Shown here: one piece after another, positions 49,994-58,005 of the stretch
Layout of the letters: every line of letters begins with the position of its first letter
Numbering within the stretch: position 1 is the stretch's first letter
Assembly: GCF_000224785.1 (NCBI RefSeq)
Contig: NZ_AGAV01000018.1
Location: 62,001 to 126,000, forward strand
Direction: 5' to 3'
From: Lentibacillus jeotgali
GTDB taxonomy: Bacteria; Bacillota; Bacilli; Bacillales; Amphibacillaceae
Length of the DNA: 64,000 nt
The notes under the pieces: model-generated
Database searches by the model: none
What the model was told of the DNA's origin: nothing
The model's input: only the letters and a program-made list of their open reading frames with translations
Translations under genes and position numbers: made by a program

Positions 49994-50998
49994 ATGAAGA
50001 AACTAATAAATAATCCCAACAACGTAGTAGAAGAAATGGTAGAAGGTTATGCGACTGCACATCCGGATTACATAAGACAATTACCAGAAAATAAACGATC
50101 CTTGGTTACGGCGCGGGAGACAAAACAAGATAAAGTTGGCATATTAATCGGCGGCGGATCAGGACACGAACCTGCTTTTATGGGGTACGTCGGCGAAGGT
50201 ATGGCAGATGGCGTTGCTGTCGGAAACATTTTTGCTTCACCCTCACCAGAACCAATCTTAGAAGTTACCAAAGCCATCGATAAAGGCGCCGGGGTCGTTT
50301 ACTTGTATGGCAATTACGCTGGTGATGTCATGAACTTCGGAATGGCTGCAGAGATGGCGGATATGGAAGAAGATATTGAAGTTGGAGCGGCATTAGCATC
50401 AGATGATGTAGCTTCTGCGCCGGTTCAGGAGAAAGAAAAACGTCGTGGAATAGCAGGTGAGTTTTTTATTTATAAAGCGGCTGGGGCTGCCGCAGATTTT
50501 GGCTACAATTTAGGTGACGTTGTGAGAATTGCAAAGAAGGCAAATGAAAATACACGCTCTATGGGTGTTGGGCTTACACCTTGTTATCTTCCGCAAACAA
50601 ACGAACCAAGCTTTCAAATCAATGAAGACGAGATGGAAATTGGTCTTGGTCACCATGGTGAACCCGGTATAGAAAAGGGAAAACTTGAAACAGCTGATCG
50701 TGTGGCAGATAGATTACTAGGGGATATTTTAGATGATATTAACATTTCAAAAGGAGATGATGTAGCGGTTCTTGTAAATGGATTAGGTTCTACCCCTAAA
50801 ATGGATTTATATATTATTTACCGTAGAGTCGATCAGATTTTAAAAGAACGGGGTATAAACATTTATCGTTCTTATGTGGGCAATTATATTACGTCATTAG
50901 AAATGGGAGGCTGTTCCATTACGTTAATGAAACTGGACGACGAGCTGAGTAAAACAGTTGATCACGCTGTTGATTGCCCAATGTTCGTTCAAAAATAG
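49994..50998 (+). CDS. dhaK: Dihydroxyacetone kinase-like subunit DhaK (probable erythrulose kinase, K subunit)
   Basis: A 334-residue DhaK subunit. Expected motifs are present: GGGSGHEPAFMGYVG with the substrate-binding loop, YLYGNYAGDVMNF, and LGHHGEPGIE with the histidine that forms a hemiaminal with the ketose. Family length is normal. In operons for tetritols the DhaK-DhaL pair phosphorylates erythrulose rather than dihydroxyacetone, and the neighbouring tetritol dehydrogenase and RpiB genes support this. No phosphotransferase subunit DhaM is present. Start has AAAAGGAG upstream. Confidence 0.85.
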   Translation: MKKLINNPNNVVEEMVEGYATAHPDYIRQLPENKRSLVTARETKQDKVGILIGGGSGHEPAFMGYVGEGMADGVAVGNIFASPSPEPILEVTKAIDKGAGVVYLYGNYAGDVMNFGMAAEMADMEEDIEVGAALASDDVASAPVQEKEKRRGIAGEFFIYKAAGAAADFGYNLGDVVRIAKKANENTRSMGVGLTPCYLPQTNEPSFQINEDEMEIGLGHHGEPGIEKGKLETADRVADRLLGDILDDINISKGDDVAVLVNGLGSTPKMDLYIIYRRVDQILKERGINIYRSYVGNYITSLEMGGCSITLMKLDDELSKTVDHAVDCPMFVQK

Positions 50999-51013
50999 AG
51001 GGAGGTTACAATC

Positions 51014-51670
51014 ATGGAGTTCACAGCGACAGACTTAAAAGGTTATTTCAAAGTAGTTATCGATATGATTGAGGAACAAAAGGATTATCTTTGTGAGTTA
51101 GATCGTAAAATAGGTGATGGTGATCATGGTGTTACGATGTCCATTGGATGGCAAGCTGTAAACGATATTTTAGATGACGATCTTAAGGATGAGGATGATT
51201 GTGGAAAGATCAGCATGAAAGTTGGAAAAACGTTTTTAAATGCAGTGGGTTCATCTGTAGGCCCGTTATATGCAACTGGGCTGATGAGAGGGGCAAAAAC
51301 GGTTAAAAAGAAAACCATTCTTAATGATCAGGATTTAGTTAACTATTGGTTAGCATTTACACAAGGTGTTAAAGAACGTGGTCAAGCAAAGAAAGGCGAT
51401 AAGACCATGATGGACACTTTTGAACCATTCGCGGAAACTCTAAAACCAAAGTTTGATGAAACCCATGAATTCGTTCCATCGTTTGACCATGCGTTAAATT
51501 TTGCTAAGAACGGGATGGAATCAACGAAAGAGCTCGTTTCCCAAAAGGGTCGATCAAGCAGATTAGGTGAGCGATCAGTTGGTTTTCAAGATCCGGGAGC
51601 CACGTCAGCATATCTTATTTTAGTAACTTTTTTAAACTATGCTAAGAGCAACTCAGCCCAAGTTAGCTGA
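51014..51670 (+). CDS. dhaL: Dihydroxyacetone kinase-like subunit DhaL (nucleotide-binding)
   Basis: A 218-residue DhaL subunit. The magnesium and nucleotide-binding aspartates are in KIGDGDHGVTMSIG near residue 33; SSVGPLYATGLMRGAK and KGDKTMMDTFEPF follow, both conserved. RSSRLGERSVGFQDPGATS is the C-terminal hallmark. It follows dhaK by 15 bases and should form a two-subunit kinase with it, using ATP directly or a nucleotide recharged elsewhere. A terminator-like hairpin follows (51706-51743). Confidence 0.85.
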   Translation: MEFTATDLKGYFKVVIDMIEEQKDYLCELDRKIGDGDHGVTMSIGWQAVNDILDDDLKDEDDCGKISMKVGKTFLNAVGSSVGPLYATGLMRGAKTVKKKTILNDQDLVNYWLAFTQGVKERGQAKKGDKTMMDTFEPFAETLKPKFDETHEFVPSFDHALNFAKNGMESTKELVSQKGRSSRLGERSVGFQDPGATSAYLILVTFLNYAKSNSAQVS

Positions 51671-51705
51671 CACCGTGCCAAAATTCAAAACCTTTCATAA
51701 CGAAC

Positions 51706-51743
51706 AAAGGAATCAGATAACTCACTACTTCTGGTTCCTTTTT
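51706..51743 (+). terminator. Hairpin after dhaL
   Basis: AAAGGAATCAG (51706-51716) pairs with CTGGTTCCTTT (51731-51741), one T-G pair, followed by TT and AACTG. It divides the first four genes of the cluster from rpiB and glpX. Confidence 0.7.
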
Positions 51744-51860
51744 AACTGAAGAAATAATAAATGAAGCAATTTAATATTAAATGAAAACAATAAATTGAAA
51801 TATAACAATAAATATTATAAAATGAAAATATACGAAAATAATGTGAAGGAGGAATCACTC

Positions 51861-52316
51861 ATGAAAATAGGTATTGGCAGTGACCATAACGGTTTTGAAT
51901 TTAAAGAGGAGATCAGGCAGTTTGTAGAAGAAATTACCGATCATGAACTTGTGGACTATGGCTGTTATTCTTGTGACGCGGTTGACTATCCTGATGTTGC
52001 TTTTGATGTCTCTCAGGCGATTAGTGAAGGTGAATTAGATAGAGGAATACTGATATGCGGTACTGGTATTGGCGTTTCTATTGCTGCTAATAAATATCCT
52101 GGTATTCGTGCTGCACTTGCACATGATCCGTATGCAGCAGAAAGAGCACAATTAAGCAATAACGCTCAAATAATAACAATGGGAGCTCAAATTATAGGTG
52201 CAAAAGTCGGGAAAAAAGTGGTTGAGGCGTACTTAAATGTTGAATGGGCAGAAGGTTCCAAACGTAAAGTCGATAAAATTAATAATAAAGAAAAAGAATT
52301 TGTCGGCAATGAGTAA
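51861..52316 (+). CDS. rpiB: RpiB/LacA/LacB family sugar-phosphate isomerase
   Basis: A 151-residue RpiB. The N-terminus [15 protein letters not shown], the [10 protein letters not shown] block and [20 protein letters not shown] with the catalytic cysteine identify it. ATG 51861 is used, with GAAGGAGG in front. RpiB interconverts ribose 5- and ribulose 5-phosphate, but in tetritol operons homologues (EryI or DerI) convert erythrulose phosphate to erythrose 4-phosphate. Located after dhaKL, that role is the more likely one. It would feed the pentose phosphate pathway. Confidence 0.85.
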   Translation: MKIGIGSDHNGFEFKEEIRQFVEEITDHELVDYGCYSCDAVDYPDVAFDVSQAISEGELDRGILICGTGIGVSIAANKYPGIRAALAHDPYAAERAQLSNNAQIITMGAQIIGAKVGKKVVEAYLNVEWAEGSKRKVDKINNKEKEFVGNE

Positions 52317-52368
52317 ATGCTTTTAGTGTCAATCATTCATTCGTTAAATCAAAGGGGCTGAGTATCAA

Positions 52369-53328
52369 ATGGAACCATTATTATTCGACTTTTTAAAGGT
52401 GACAGAATCTTCTGCGCTAGCAGCAAAGCAATGGGTTGGCAGAGGGGATAAATTTGCTGCGGATGAGATCGCTACCAAAACAATGCGCGAACATCTAAAC
52501 CGTATCAATATGAAGGGAAAGATTGTCATTGGGGAGGGGGAAATTGATGATGCCCCCATGCTTCACATTGGAGAGGTGCTTGGTTCAGGGGCAGATCCTG
52601 AATTGGATATTGCGGTCGATCCAATCGAAGGAACAACCCCTACGGCCAATGGACAGGATAATGCGATGACAGTCATTGCAGCTGCACCTAAAGGAAACTT
52701 ACTTCATGCCCCTGATATGTACATGGAGAAAATAGCTGTGGGGGCTGATGCCAAAGGTAAGATAAATATTGAAGCCCCAATAATCGAAAACCTTCAGGCT
52801 GTTGCCGAAGCAAAAGGCAAAACGGTTGATGAATTAAATGTTCTCATTCAAGACAGACCTCGTCATCAAGAAACGATAGATAAAATTAGGCAATCAGGTG
52901 CCAAGGTCCATTTATTTAAGGATGGCGATGTTATTTACGCCATTTCAACGTGTATTAAACGTGTCGATATGGATCTGTTTCTTGGTATTGGGGGAGCGCC
53001 TGAAGGTGTGTTAGGAGCCATCGGTGTCAAAAGCCTTGGTGGCGAAATGCAGGCAAAGCTAAAACCCAGAAATGACGAGGAAATAGAACGCTGCAAAGGT
53101 ATGGGAATAACAATTCCCGAAAAGGCACTAAATCATGAAGACTTGGTAAAATCCGACCACTGTATGTTAGTCGCAACGGGCATAACAAATAATCTTTTTT
53201 TAAGAGGTATTGAATCTGGTAGCGAACAACAAACAACCCATTCTCTCCTTATTGCAGGAAAAGCGCAGCAGCTACGTTACGTGGAAACGCAGTATCCTTT
53301 GGTTAAGGAAGCCTATGAAACACTATGA
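52369..53328 (+). CDS. glpX: Class II fructose-1,6-bisphosphatase
   Basis: A 319-residue GlpX. Motifs: ALAAKQWVGRGDKFAADEIA, VIGEGEIDDAPML with metal-binding Glu and Asp, and DPIEGTTPTANGQDNAM, the lithium-sensitive phosphatase core. The start has AAAGGGG upstream. It removes phosphate 1 from fructose 1,6-bisphosphate (some members also use sedoheptulose 1,7-bisphosphate). At the end of a C4 polyol operon it would help growth on a substrate that enters below hexose phosphates, by driving carbon back to fructose 6-phosphate. Confidence 0.85.
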   Translation: MEPLLFDFLKVTESSALAAKQWVGRGDKFAADEIATKTMREHLNRINMKGKIVIGEGEIDDAPMLHIGEVLGSGADPELDIAVDPIEGTTPTANGQDNAMTVIAAAPKGNLLHAPDMYMEKIAVGADAKGKINIEAPIIENLQAVAEAKGKTVDELNVLIQDRPRHQETIDKIRQSGAKVHLFKDGDVIYAISTCIKRVDMDLFLGIGGAPEGVLGAIGVKSLGGEMQAKLKPRNDEEIERCKGMGITIPEKALNHEDLVKSDHCMLVATGITNNLFLRGIESGSEQQTTHSLLIAGKAQQLRYVETQYPLVKEAYETL

Positions 53329-53413
53329 AAAATTGGAATGATATGAAAGAAGTTGTTATTGAGACTGGCACTGGAGCCAAACGATAAGCCTACTGAACTC
53401 GTTACTGGATAAA

Positions 53414-53443
53414 AAAGCAGCCAGTGAATTTTATGGCTGCTTT
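53414..53443 (-). terminator. Terminator of the second DeoR gene, bidirectional hairpin
   Basis: AAAGCAGCCA (53414-53423) pairs perfectly with TGGCTGCTTT (53434-53443). On the minus strand it runs on into TTTATCC. It also lies beyond glpX on the plus strand. Confidence 0.75.
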
Positions 53444-53451
53444 GGTTAGTA

Positions 53452-54213
53452 CTAGGCAAGATGCACAACTGTATCTGTATCCTGCCACTTATTCAGGTAT
53501 GACTCTTCTATTTCCTGACCTGTAATTAAATCATTAATCTGTTTAGGCTCCGCTATTTTGTGCAATGAAATGCCCCCGATTTTAGTATGATCGGCTACCA
53601 CAATAATTTCCTTTGCTGCCCGTATCATACCACGCTTTGCGGGAACTAATTGTTCATCGAAATGTGTAAGACCTTTTCCATGGTGTAAGGCAGGGGTGGC
53701 AATAAATGCTTTATGAACATGGAGTGTGCTTAACACTTCATCCGTTATCATTCCATTTAACATAAAACTGTCCGGAAATAACTGTCCACCCGTTACAATA
53801 ACTTTTATAGAATTCGCAGACTTTAATTTTGCTGCAATGTTGATATCGTTCGTAATGACAGTAAGGTTCTCCTTATCTATGATTGACTCTGCAACATGTA
53901 ATGTTGTCGTACCTGAATCAAGTATGATATTGTCACCATTTTCCACCATTTCAGAAGCAGCGGCACCAATACGCTGTTTCTCTTGATATTGAGCGGTTTC
54001 CCGTTCATGAAAGGAGGGTTCAGATGAGACATCTTCGTTAAGTACGACACCACCATGTGTACGATGCACTAAGCCACCCCGCTCCAACGCTGATAAATCT
54101 CGTCTTATTGTCGCTTCATGAACATCGAATTTAGAAGCCAGTTCTGAGACAGTGGCGACATGTGTTTTTTTAACTATTTTTACGATTTGCTTTTGCCGAT
54201 TTAATGCAAGCAT
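53452..54213 (-). CDS. DeoR family regulator (second)
   Basis: A 253-residue DeoR protein with an N-terminal winged helix (QKQIVKIVKKTHVATVSELA, then FDVHEATIRRDLSALERGG) and the conserved LVHRTHGGVVL. The effector domain starts near residue 75 (ILDSGTTTLHVAESII). It is monocistronic and lies between the tetritol operon and the TarJ-like/ribulokinase pair. It could govern either, more likely the pair that follows; its own upstream ribosome site is weak. A bidirectional hairpin follows its stop. Confidence 0.82.
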   Translation of the reverse strand: MLALNRQKQIVKIVKKTHVATVSELASKFDVHEATIRRDLSALERGGLVHRTHGGVVLNEDVSSEPSFHERETAQYQEKQRIGAAASEMVENGDNIILDSGTTTLHVAESIIDKENLTVITNDINIAAKLKSANSIKVIVTGGQLFPDSFMLNGMITDEVLSTLHVHKAFIATPALHHGKGLTHFDEQLVPAKRGMIRAAKEIIVVADHTKIGGISLHKIAEPKQINDLITGQEIEESYLNKWQDTDTVVHLA

Positions 54214-54401
54214 TAATAAAACCCCATATTATAAATCGATAACCTTATAGTACTTATTTTTTGTTTATAATTCAAGATTGCCAGCCAATTTCAAGTTCAT
54301 CACCCATCATAAAGATGAGGACATTTAAGGATCCCTATGCAATTTATGGTGGAATGCCTAAGCGTTCTGTCCAGTTTAATCCTCTATTTACACGCTCTTG
54401 T

Positions 54402-55493
54402 CTACCATTTAAGGTCTAAGACTGTTTTTTGCCAGCCCTTGTGCTCAGCTGTTCGATCCATTGCATCTTTTAAATCATGTACACTTTCAATTGTGTCACG
54501 TTCATCGGGTAATAATTTTGACAGAGTTTTTTGGTAATCGGCATCACGAAAAAATGACATTAATTGTTTGAAATCATCAGATGTGCTTCGTGAACTTCCT
54601 GAGATTTTTAAGCCTTTTTCCAGTACATCGCGGGTATTAATAGGGACATGTTCCTCTGATACCCCCATTAACACGAGTCTTCCTTGTGGTTCAATCAAAT
54701 CAATAGCTTGATTGATTGCGCTTTCGCTAAATTTTCCGCCAGTACACTCAACAACAGTTGTTACTCCTCGGAGACTGCTGAAATCAAATGATTTCACATT
54801 AAATGTTGTTGCAAAATCAAAGTGAGCTAACTTTTCTTCTATGGCCCCAAAGACGATGAGATTGGACCGATCAATTTTATACACATGTGATAACATTGCT
54901 GCTGTCAAGTAACCGACTGGACCATCACCAAATACAGCCACTTTCCCATCATTTAACTGTTCGCTAACATGTTTAAGAGCTTGATAAGAAACGGAATTCA
55001 ACTCTGTTAATACTGCAATATCATCAGAAATATCATCAGGAATGGGGATTGCATTTTCGCCAGGTAATACTAAATATTCTTGGCTGATTCCATCATGTCC
55101 GCTACCTAAGAAGACGCTATTTTCAGAATAGTTATCTGAAACTTTGCGTTCTTGTGTAATGTCTTTACCCGAATCTATTAATCTTCCTGGGATATTTGGC
55201 ACAATTACAACGCGCTGTCCAGATTGAACATTATCATTTTTTGAAGTGACGACTTTACCGATTCCTTCATGAAAAAGGGCCATAGGTAATTTGCGTTGTA
55301 ACGCCTCTTTTCGACGCTGTCCAGTATAATAACGCAAATCAGCATGACAAATACTTACCTTTGACGGCTTAACAACGACTTGCCTCTTCTTAACAATGTG
55401 TTTTAAAATAGTTTCTTTAAATTCCCATGGTTCCGTTAATTGATAGGCCTTAGATTTAATGGTGTCTTCTATGCTCACTTGAAAATCCTCCAT
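54402..55493 (-). CDS. TarJ-like ribitol-5-phosphate dehydrogenase
   Basis: A 363-residue medium-chain alcohol dehydrogenase related to TarJ (ribulose-5-phosphate reductase). The YQLTEPWEFKE start and SICHADLRYYTG (Cys, catalytic zinc) are typical, as are LFHEGIGKVV and the NAD(P) loop GDGPVGYLTAAML. The four-cysteine structural zinc loop of classical alcohol dehydrogenases is absent. In teichoic acid synthesis TarJ sits beside a TarI cytidylyltransferase, but none is here. Divergence from a ribulokinase-like gene suggests catabolic use: oxidation of a polyol phosphate to ribulose 5-phosphate. Control is probably shared through the 168-bp gap. Confidence 0.8.
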   Translation of the reverse strand: MEDFQVSIEDTIKSKAYQLTEPWEFKETILKHIVKKRQVVVKPSKVSICHADLRYYTGQRRKEALQRKLPMALFHEGIGKVVTSKNDNVQSGQRVVIVPNIPGRLIDSGKDITQERKVSDNYSENSVFLGSGHDGISQEYLVLPGENAIPIPDDISDDIAVLTELNSVSYQALKHVSEQLNDGKVAVFGDGPVGYLTAAMLSHVYKIDRSNLIVFGAIEEKLAHFDFATTFNVKSFDFSSLRGVTTVVECTGGKFSESAINQAIDLIEPQGRLVLMGVSEEHVPINTRDVLEKGLKISGSSRSTSDDFKQLMSFFRDADYQKTLSKLLPDERDTIESVHDLKDAMDRTAEHKGWQKTVLDLKW

Positions 55494-55661
55494 GTCTACT
55501 AGTGATTATTTATGTTTCTTTATGTTCATTATTATACCTATATAGTTTAAATGTCAATATAAATAAACAATAATATGTTTGTTCGTGCTTGTAATTGCTC
55601 TTGATTGTTTATTTGTTTTTTATTATGATAGAGTAAAACCGCTTACATCGGAGGCCTTTAT
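55494..55661. promoter_or_regulatory. Divergent control region of the TarJ-like and ribulokinase genes
   Basis: The kinase promoter is TTGATT (55601-55606), a 17-base spacer and TATGAT (55624-55629). A cre-like site, TAAAACCGCTTACA (55634-55647, 13 of 14 to TGWAANCGNTNWCA), follows it. The AT-rich TTTATGTTTCTTTATGTTCATT-type direct repeats near 55510-55530 could be DeoR-binding. A promoter for the minus-strand gene was not assigned. Confidence 0.55.
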
Positions 55662-57317
55662 ATGCCCTACTCAATTGGTATAGATTATGGAACAGAGTCA
55701 GGAAGAGTATTAATCATAAATAATAATAATGGCACCATTCAGGGATCCAGCGTTATTCCATATTCACACGGTGTCATAACAGAAGCATTACCAACAAAGG
55801 ATAAGGTAATATTACAACCTGATTATGCTTTACAGCACCCTGGCGACTATCTGGAAGTTTTATATAAAGGAATTCCTCAAGCAATGGGGAAGGCTAATAT
55901 ATCGAAAAGTGAATTGTCTGGAATTGGCGTTGATTTTACATCATCAACGATGGTAACGACAAATGCTGAATTAGAACCGCTTTGTTTTCAGTCTGAGTAT
56001 GTAAATCGACCACATGCCTGGGTTAAATTATGGAAACACCACGGTCCAACAAAAGAGGCAAAGGAATTATTAGATCGGGCTCTCCAGGAAAAACACGATT
56101 GGTTGAGAAGATACGGCTTTAATATATCTCCTGAATGGCTTATACCAAAATGCCTGGAAACGATATATGAGGATGAACGTTTGTACGACGAAGCCGATTT
56201 ATTCCTTGAAGCCGGGGATTGGATTGTGAGCTGGCTAACAAATGAAATTGTCAGAAGTAATTGCTCTCTCGGGTTTAAAGCTTTTTGGAATGAAACAGAT
56301 GGCTTTCCGGAGGACTTTTTAACCAATATTCATCCTAAGCTCGGAGAAATGCTTCATTCAAAACTAAGGGGACGCATTGGAAAAATAGGAGAGTGTGCCG
56401 GTGGTTTATCATTAAAAATAGCCGAGGAATTAGGGTTACCGCAGGGATTACCTGTTGGCGTTGCTATGATTGATGCTCACTCGGCAATTCTGGGGATTGG
56501 AGCTTCTCAATCAAACCAACTTTCGATGGTAATGGGAACATCGACTTGTCATATGATGCTTAATGATAAGGAAATGCAGGTTCCAGGTATATCGGGTGTC
56601 GTTAAAGATGGCATAATTCCTGGCTTGTACGCATATGAAGCTGGCCAAACCGCTGTCGGGGATCTTTTCGGCTGGTATACTCAACAAGTTCCTCAAACAT
56701 TTATCGGCGAGGCCAAACAAATGCAAATGTCAGTGTTTGAGCTTTTAGAAAAACGAGCAAGCAAAAAATCACCAGGAGATTCGGGTTTAATTGCCCTTGA
56801 TTGGCATAACGGAAACCGCTCTGTATTGTCAAATGCTGACTTGACAGGGCTGTTGGTTGGCCTGACCTTTCAGACAAAGCCTGAGGATATATACCGTGCT
56901 TACTTAGAAGCCACTGCTTTTGGCGCAAAAATCATTGTAGACAACTACCAAAAATGGGGACTTCCTATCGATGAGATATTTGCTTGCGGCGGACTTCCAC
57001 AAAAAAATGAACTGCTGATGCAAATCTATGCTGATGTTTTGAATACTGATATCCATGTCTCATCGACTGATTATGCTCCGGCGGTCGGGGCTGCGATATT
57101 GGGTGCAGTTGCTGCAGGCCACAGTGGAGGAGGTTATGACCGTATTGTAGATGCTGTGTATAATATGAAACAACCTTTTCTAAAAACCTATCATTCTATT
57201 GAAGAAAATGTGCAAAAATACGAAAAGCTGTATAGCATGTATAAAGAGCTCCATGACCATTTCGGATATAAACACAATAACTTTATGAAAAACTTAAAAA
57301 TTCCTTCCATGAGTTGA
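55662..57317 (+). CDS. FGGY carbohydrate kinase, ribulokinase-like
   Basis: A 551-residue FGGY kinase close to AraB. It has the N-terminal phosphate loop IGIDYGTESGRVLI, GIGVDFTSSTMV, VAMIDAHSAILGIG near residue 270, the ATP loop MVMGTSTCHMML, and GGLPQKNELLMQIYADVLN near residue 450. It phosphorylates a pentulose or pentitol. The start has CGGAGG upstream. It is divergent from the TarJ-like dehydrogenase and has a cre site over its transcript start. Ribulose or ribitol is the likely substrate. No arabinose isomerase or epimerase genes are nearby, which argues against an arabinose pathway. Confidence 0.82.
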   Translation: MPYSIGIDYGTESGRVLIINNNNGTIQGSSVIPYSHGVITEALPTKDKVILQPDYALQHPGDYLEVLYKGIPQAMGKANISKSELSGIGVDFTSSTMVTTNAELEPLCFQSEYVNRPHAWVKLWKHHGPTKEAKELLDRALQEKHDWLRRYGFNISPEWLIPKCLETIYEDERLYDEADLFLEAGDWIVSWLTNEIVRSNCSLGFKAFWNETDGFPEDFLTNIHPKLGEMLHSKLRGRIGKIGECAGGLSLKIAEELGLPQGLPVGVAMIDAHSAILGIGASQSNQLSMVMGTSTCHMMLNDKEMQVPGISGVVKDGIIPGLYAYEAGQTAVGDLFGWYTQQVPQTFIGEAKQMQMSVFELLEKRASKKSPGDSGLIALDWHNGNRSVLSNADLTGLLVGLTFQTKPEDIYRAYLEATAFGAKIIVDNYQKWGLPIDEIFACGGLPQKNELLMQIYADVLNTDIHVSSTDYAPAVGAAILGAVAAGHSGGGYDRIVDAVYNMKQPFLKTYHSIEENVQKYEKLYSMYKELHDHFGYKHNNFMKNLKIPSMS

Positions 57318-57498
57318 ACAAATAGTAGGTAAAAAGTTTGCGGGGGATTTGAATCAGATGCTTCCTTAGGCTGACAAATAAAAATTGGTTTGTTTAAGGG
57401 GAAGCATTCTATTGTTTTTGGTAGCTCACGATTTGTTATGGTATACCAACTTAATTCGCTGACAATATTCACCTTGAGTCGTGTGGGTGTGGATGTGG

Positions 57499-57531
57499 AT
57501 GGCACTTCCCGACGGTTGTCAGATTTTGTTA
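57499..57531 (+). repeat. Dispersed repeat copy, GGCACTTCCCGacggTTGTC type
   Basis: Reads TGGCACTTCCCGACGGTTGT then CAGATTTTGTTAG. It is a degenerate member of the family seen at 33956, 28553, 8306-8362 and 7683. Confidence 0.5.
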
Positions 57532-57628
57532 GTAAGCGATACTGATGAAAGGGAGGGAAACAAAAGTTTGTATGTTAGATTTTCAAGAAATAATTCTTTT
57601 TTTCCATATGTCAAATGCTGTTAAATTA

Positions 57629-57666
57629 GACCGATTGGTGTGGGCGCGCCATTCGGTCTTTTTTAG
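57629..57666 (+). terminator. Terminator downstream of the ribulokinase gene
   Basis: AGACCGA (57629-57635) pairs with TCGGTCT (from 57653), and TGG with CCA extends the inner stem after a mismatch. TTTTTTAG follows. It is over 300 bases past the kinase stop, so a long 3' leader or another transcript may end here. Confidence 0.6.
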
Positions 57667-57931
57667 TATATGACCAATTATTATATCTTAATTTATTTTT
57701 ATCAGACATTGTTAAGGATGAAATAGCCATTCGTTTTAAGTGTTAGTACCGTATTCAATTCCAATAAAGGTATTGATGTACTCTTAAGCAGGATCAACTA
57801 TCCGGGGTAATGTGCTGATTTTGAATATGGGAAAATAAAGAAAACATTCTACATAAAATGCTTTTATGGGAAATAATAAAAAGAATCTATTTTTATTATT
57901 GCCATTTTTACTTTATAATTTTGATTAATAA

Positions 57932-57960
57932 AAATTTGAACATATCGACTGTTCAAATTT
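57932..57960. promoter_or_regulatory. Dyad operator upstream of the tripartite transporter operon
   Basis: AAATTTGAACA (57932-57942) and TGTTCAAATTT (57950-57960) form perfect 11-bp arms around TATCGAC. It lies 46 bases before the binding-protein ATG. The LysR gene at 63806, at the far end of the operon, is a candidate ligand. Confidence 0.65.
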
Positions 57961-57972
57961 ATTAGCAAATTA

Positions 57973-57988
57973 TTGCAAACGCATACAA
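57973..57988 (+). promoter_or_regulatory. cre site (CcpA) of the tripartite transporter operon
   Basis: TTGCAAACGCATACAA fits WTGNNARCGNWWWCAW at every position. It lies between the dyad and the start codon, where bound CcpA would block transcription under carbon excess. Confidence 0.65.
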
Positions 57989-58005
57989 AAAAGGGGAGGA
58001 TTATT

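Larger units (their letters stand above)
57318..58005. other. Intergenic region before the tripartite transporter operon
   Basis: About 690 bases. It contains a copy of the GTCACTTCCCG-type repeat near 57499, a terminator-like hairpin at 57629-57662, and close to the operon a dyad (57932-57960) and a cre site (57973-57988). No supported gene. Confidence 0.5.

Noticed and set aside
57572-57673. Short ORF of 33 codons behind GGGAGGG
   Set aside because: The spacing to the ribosome site is too long, and the second half of the ORF is the hairpin and T tract of a terminator.
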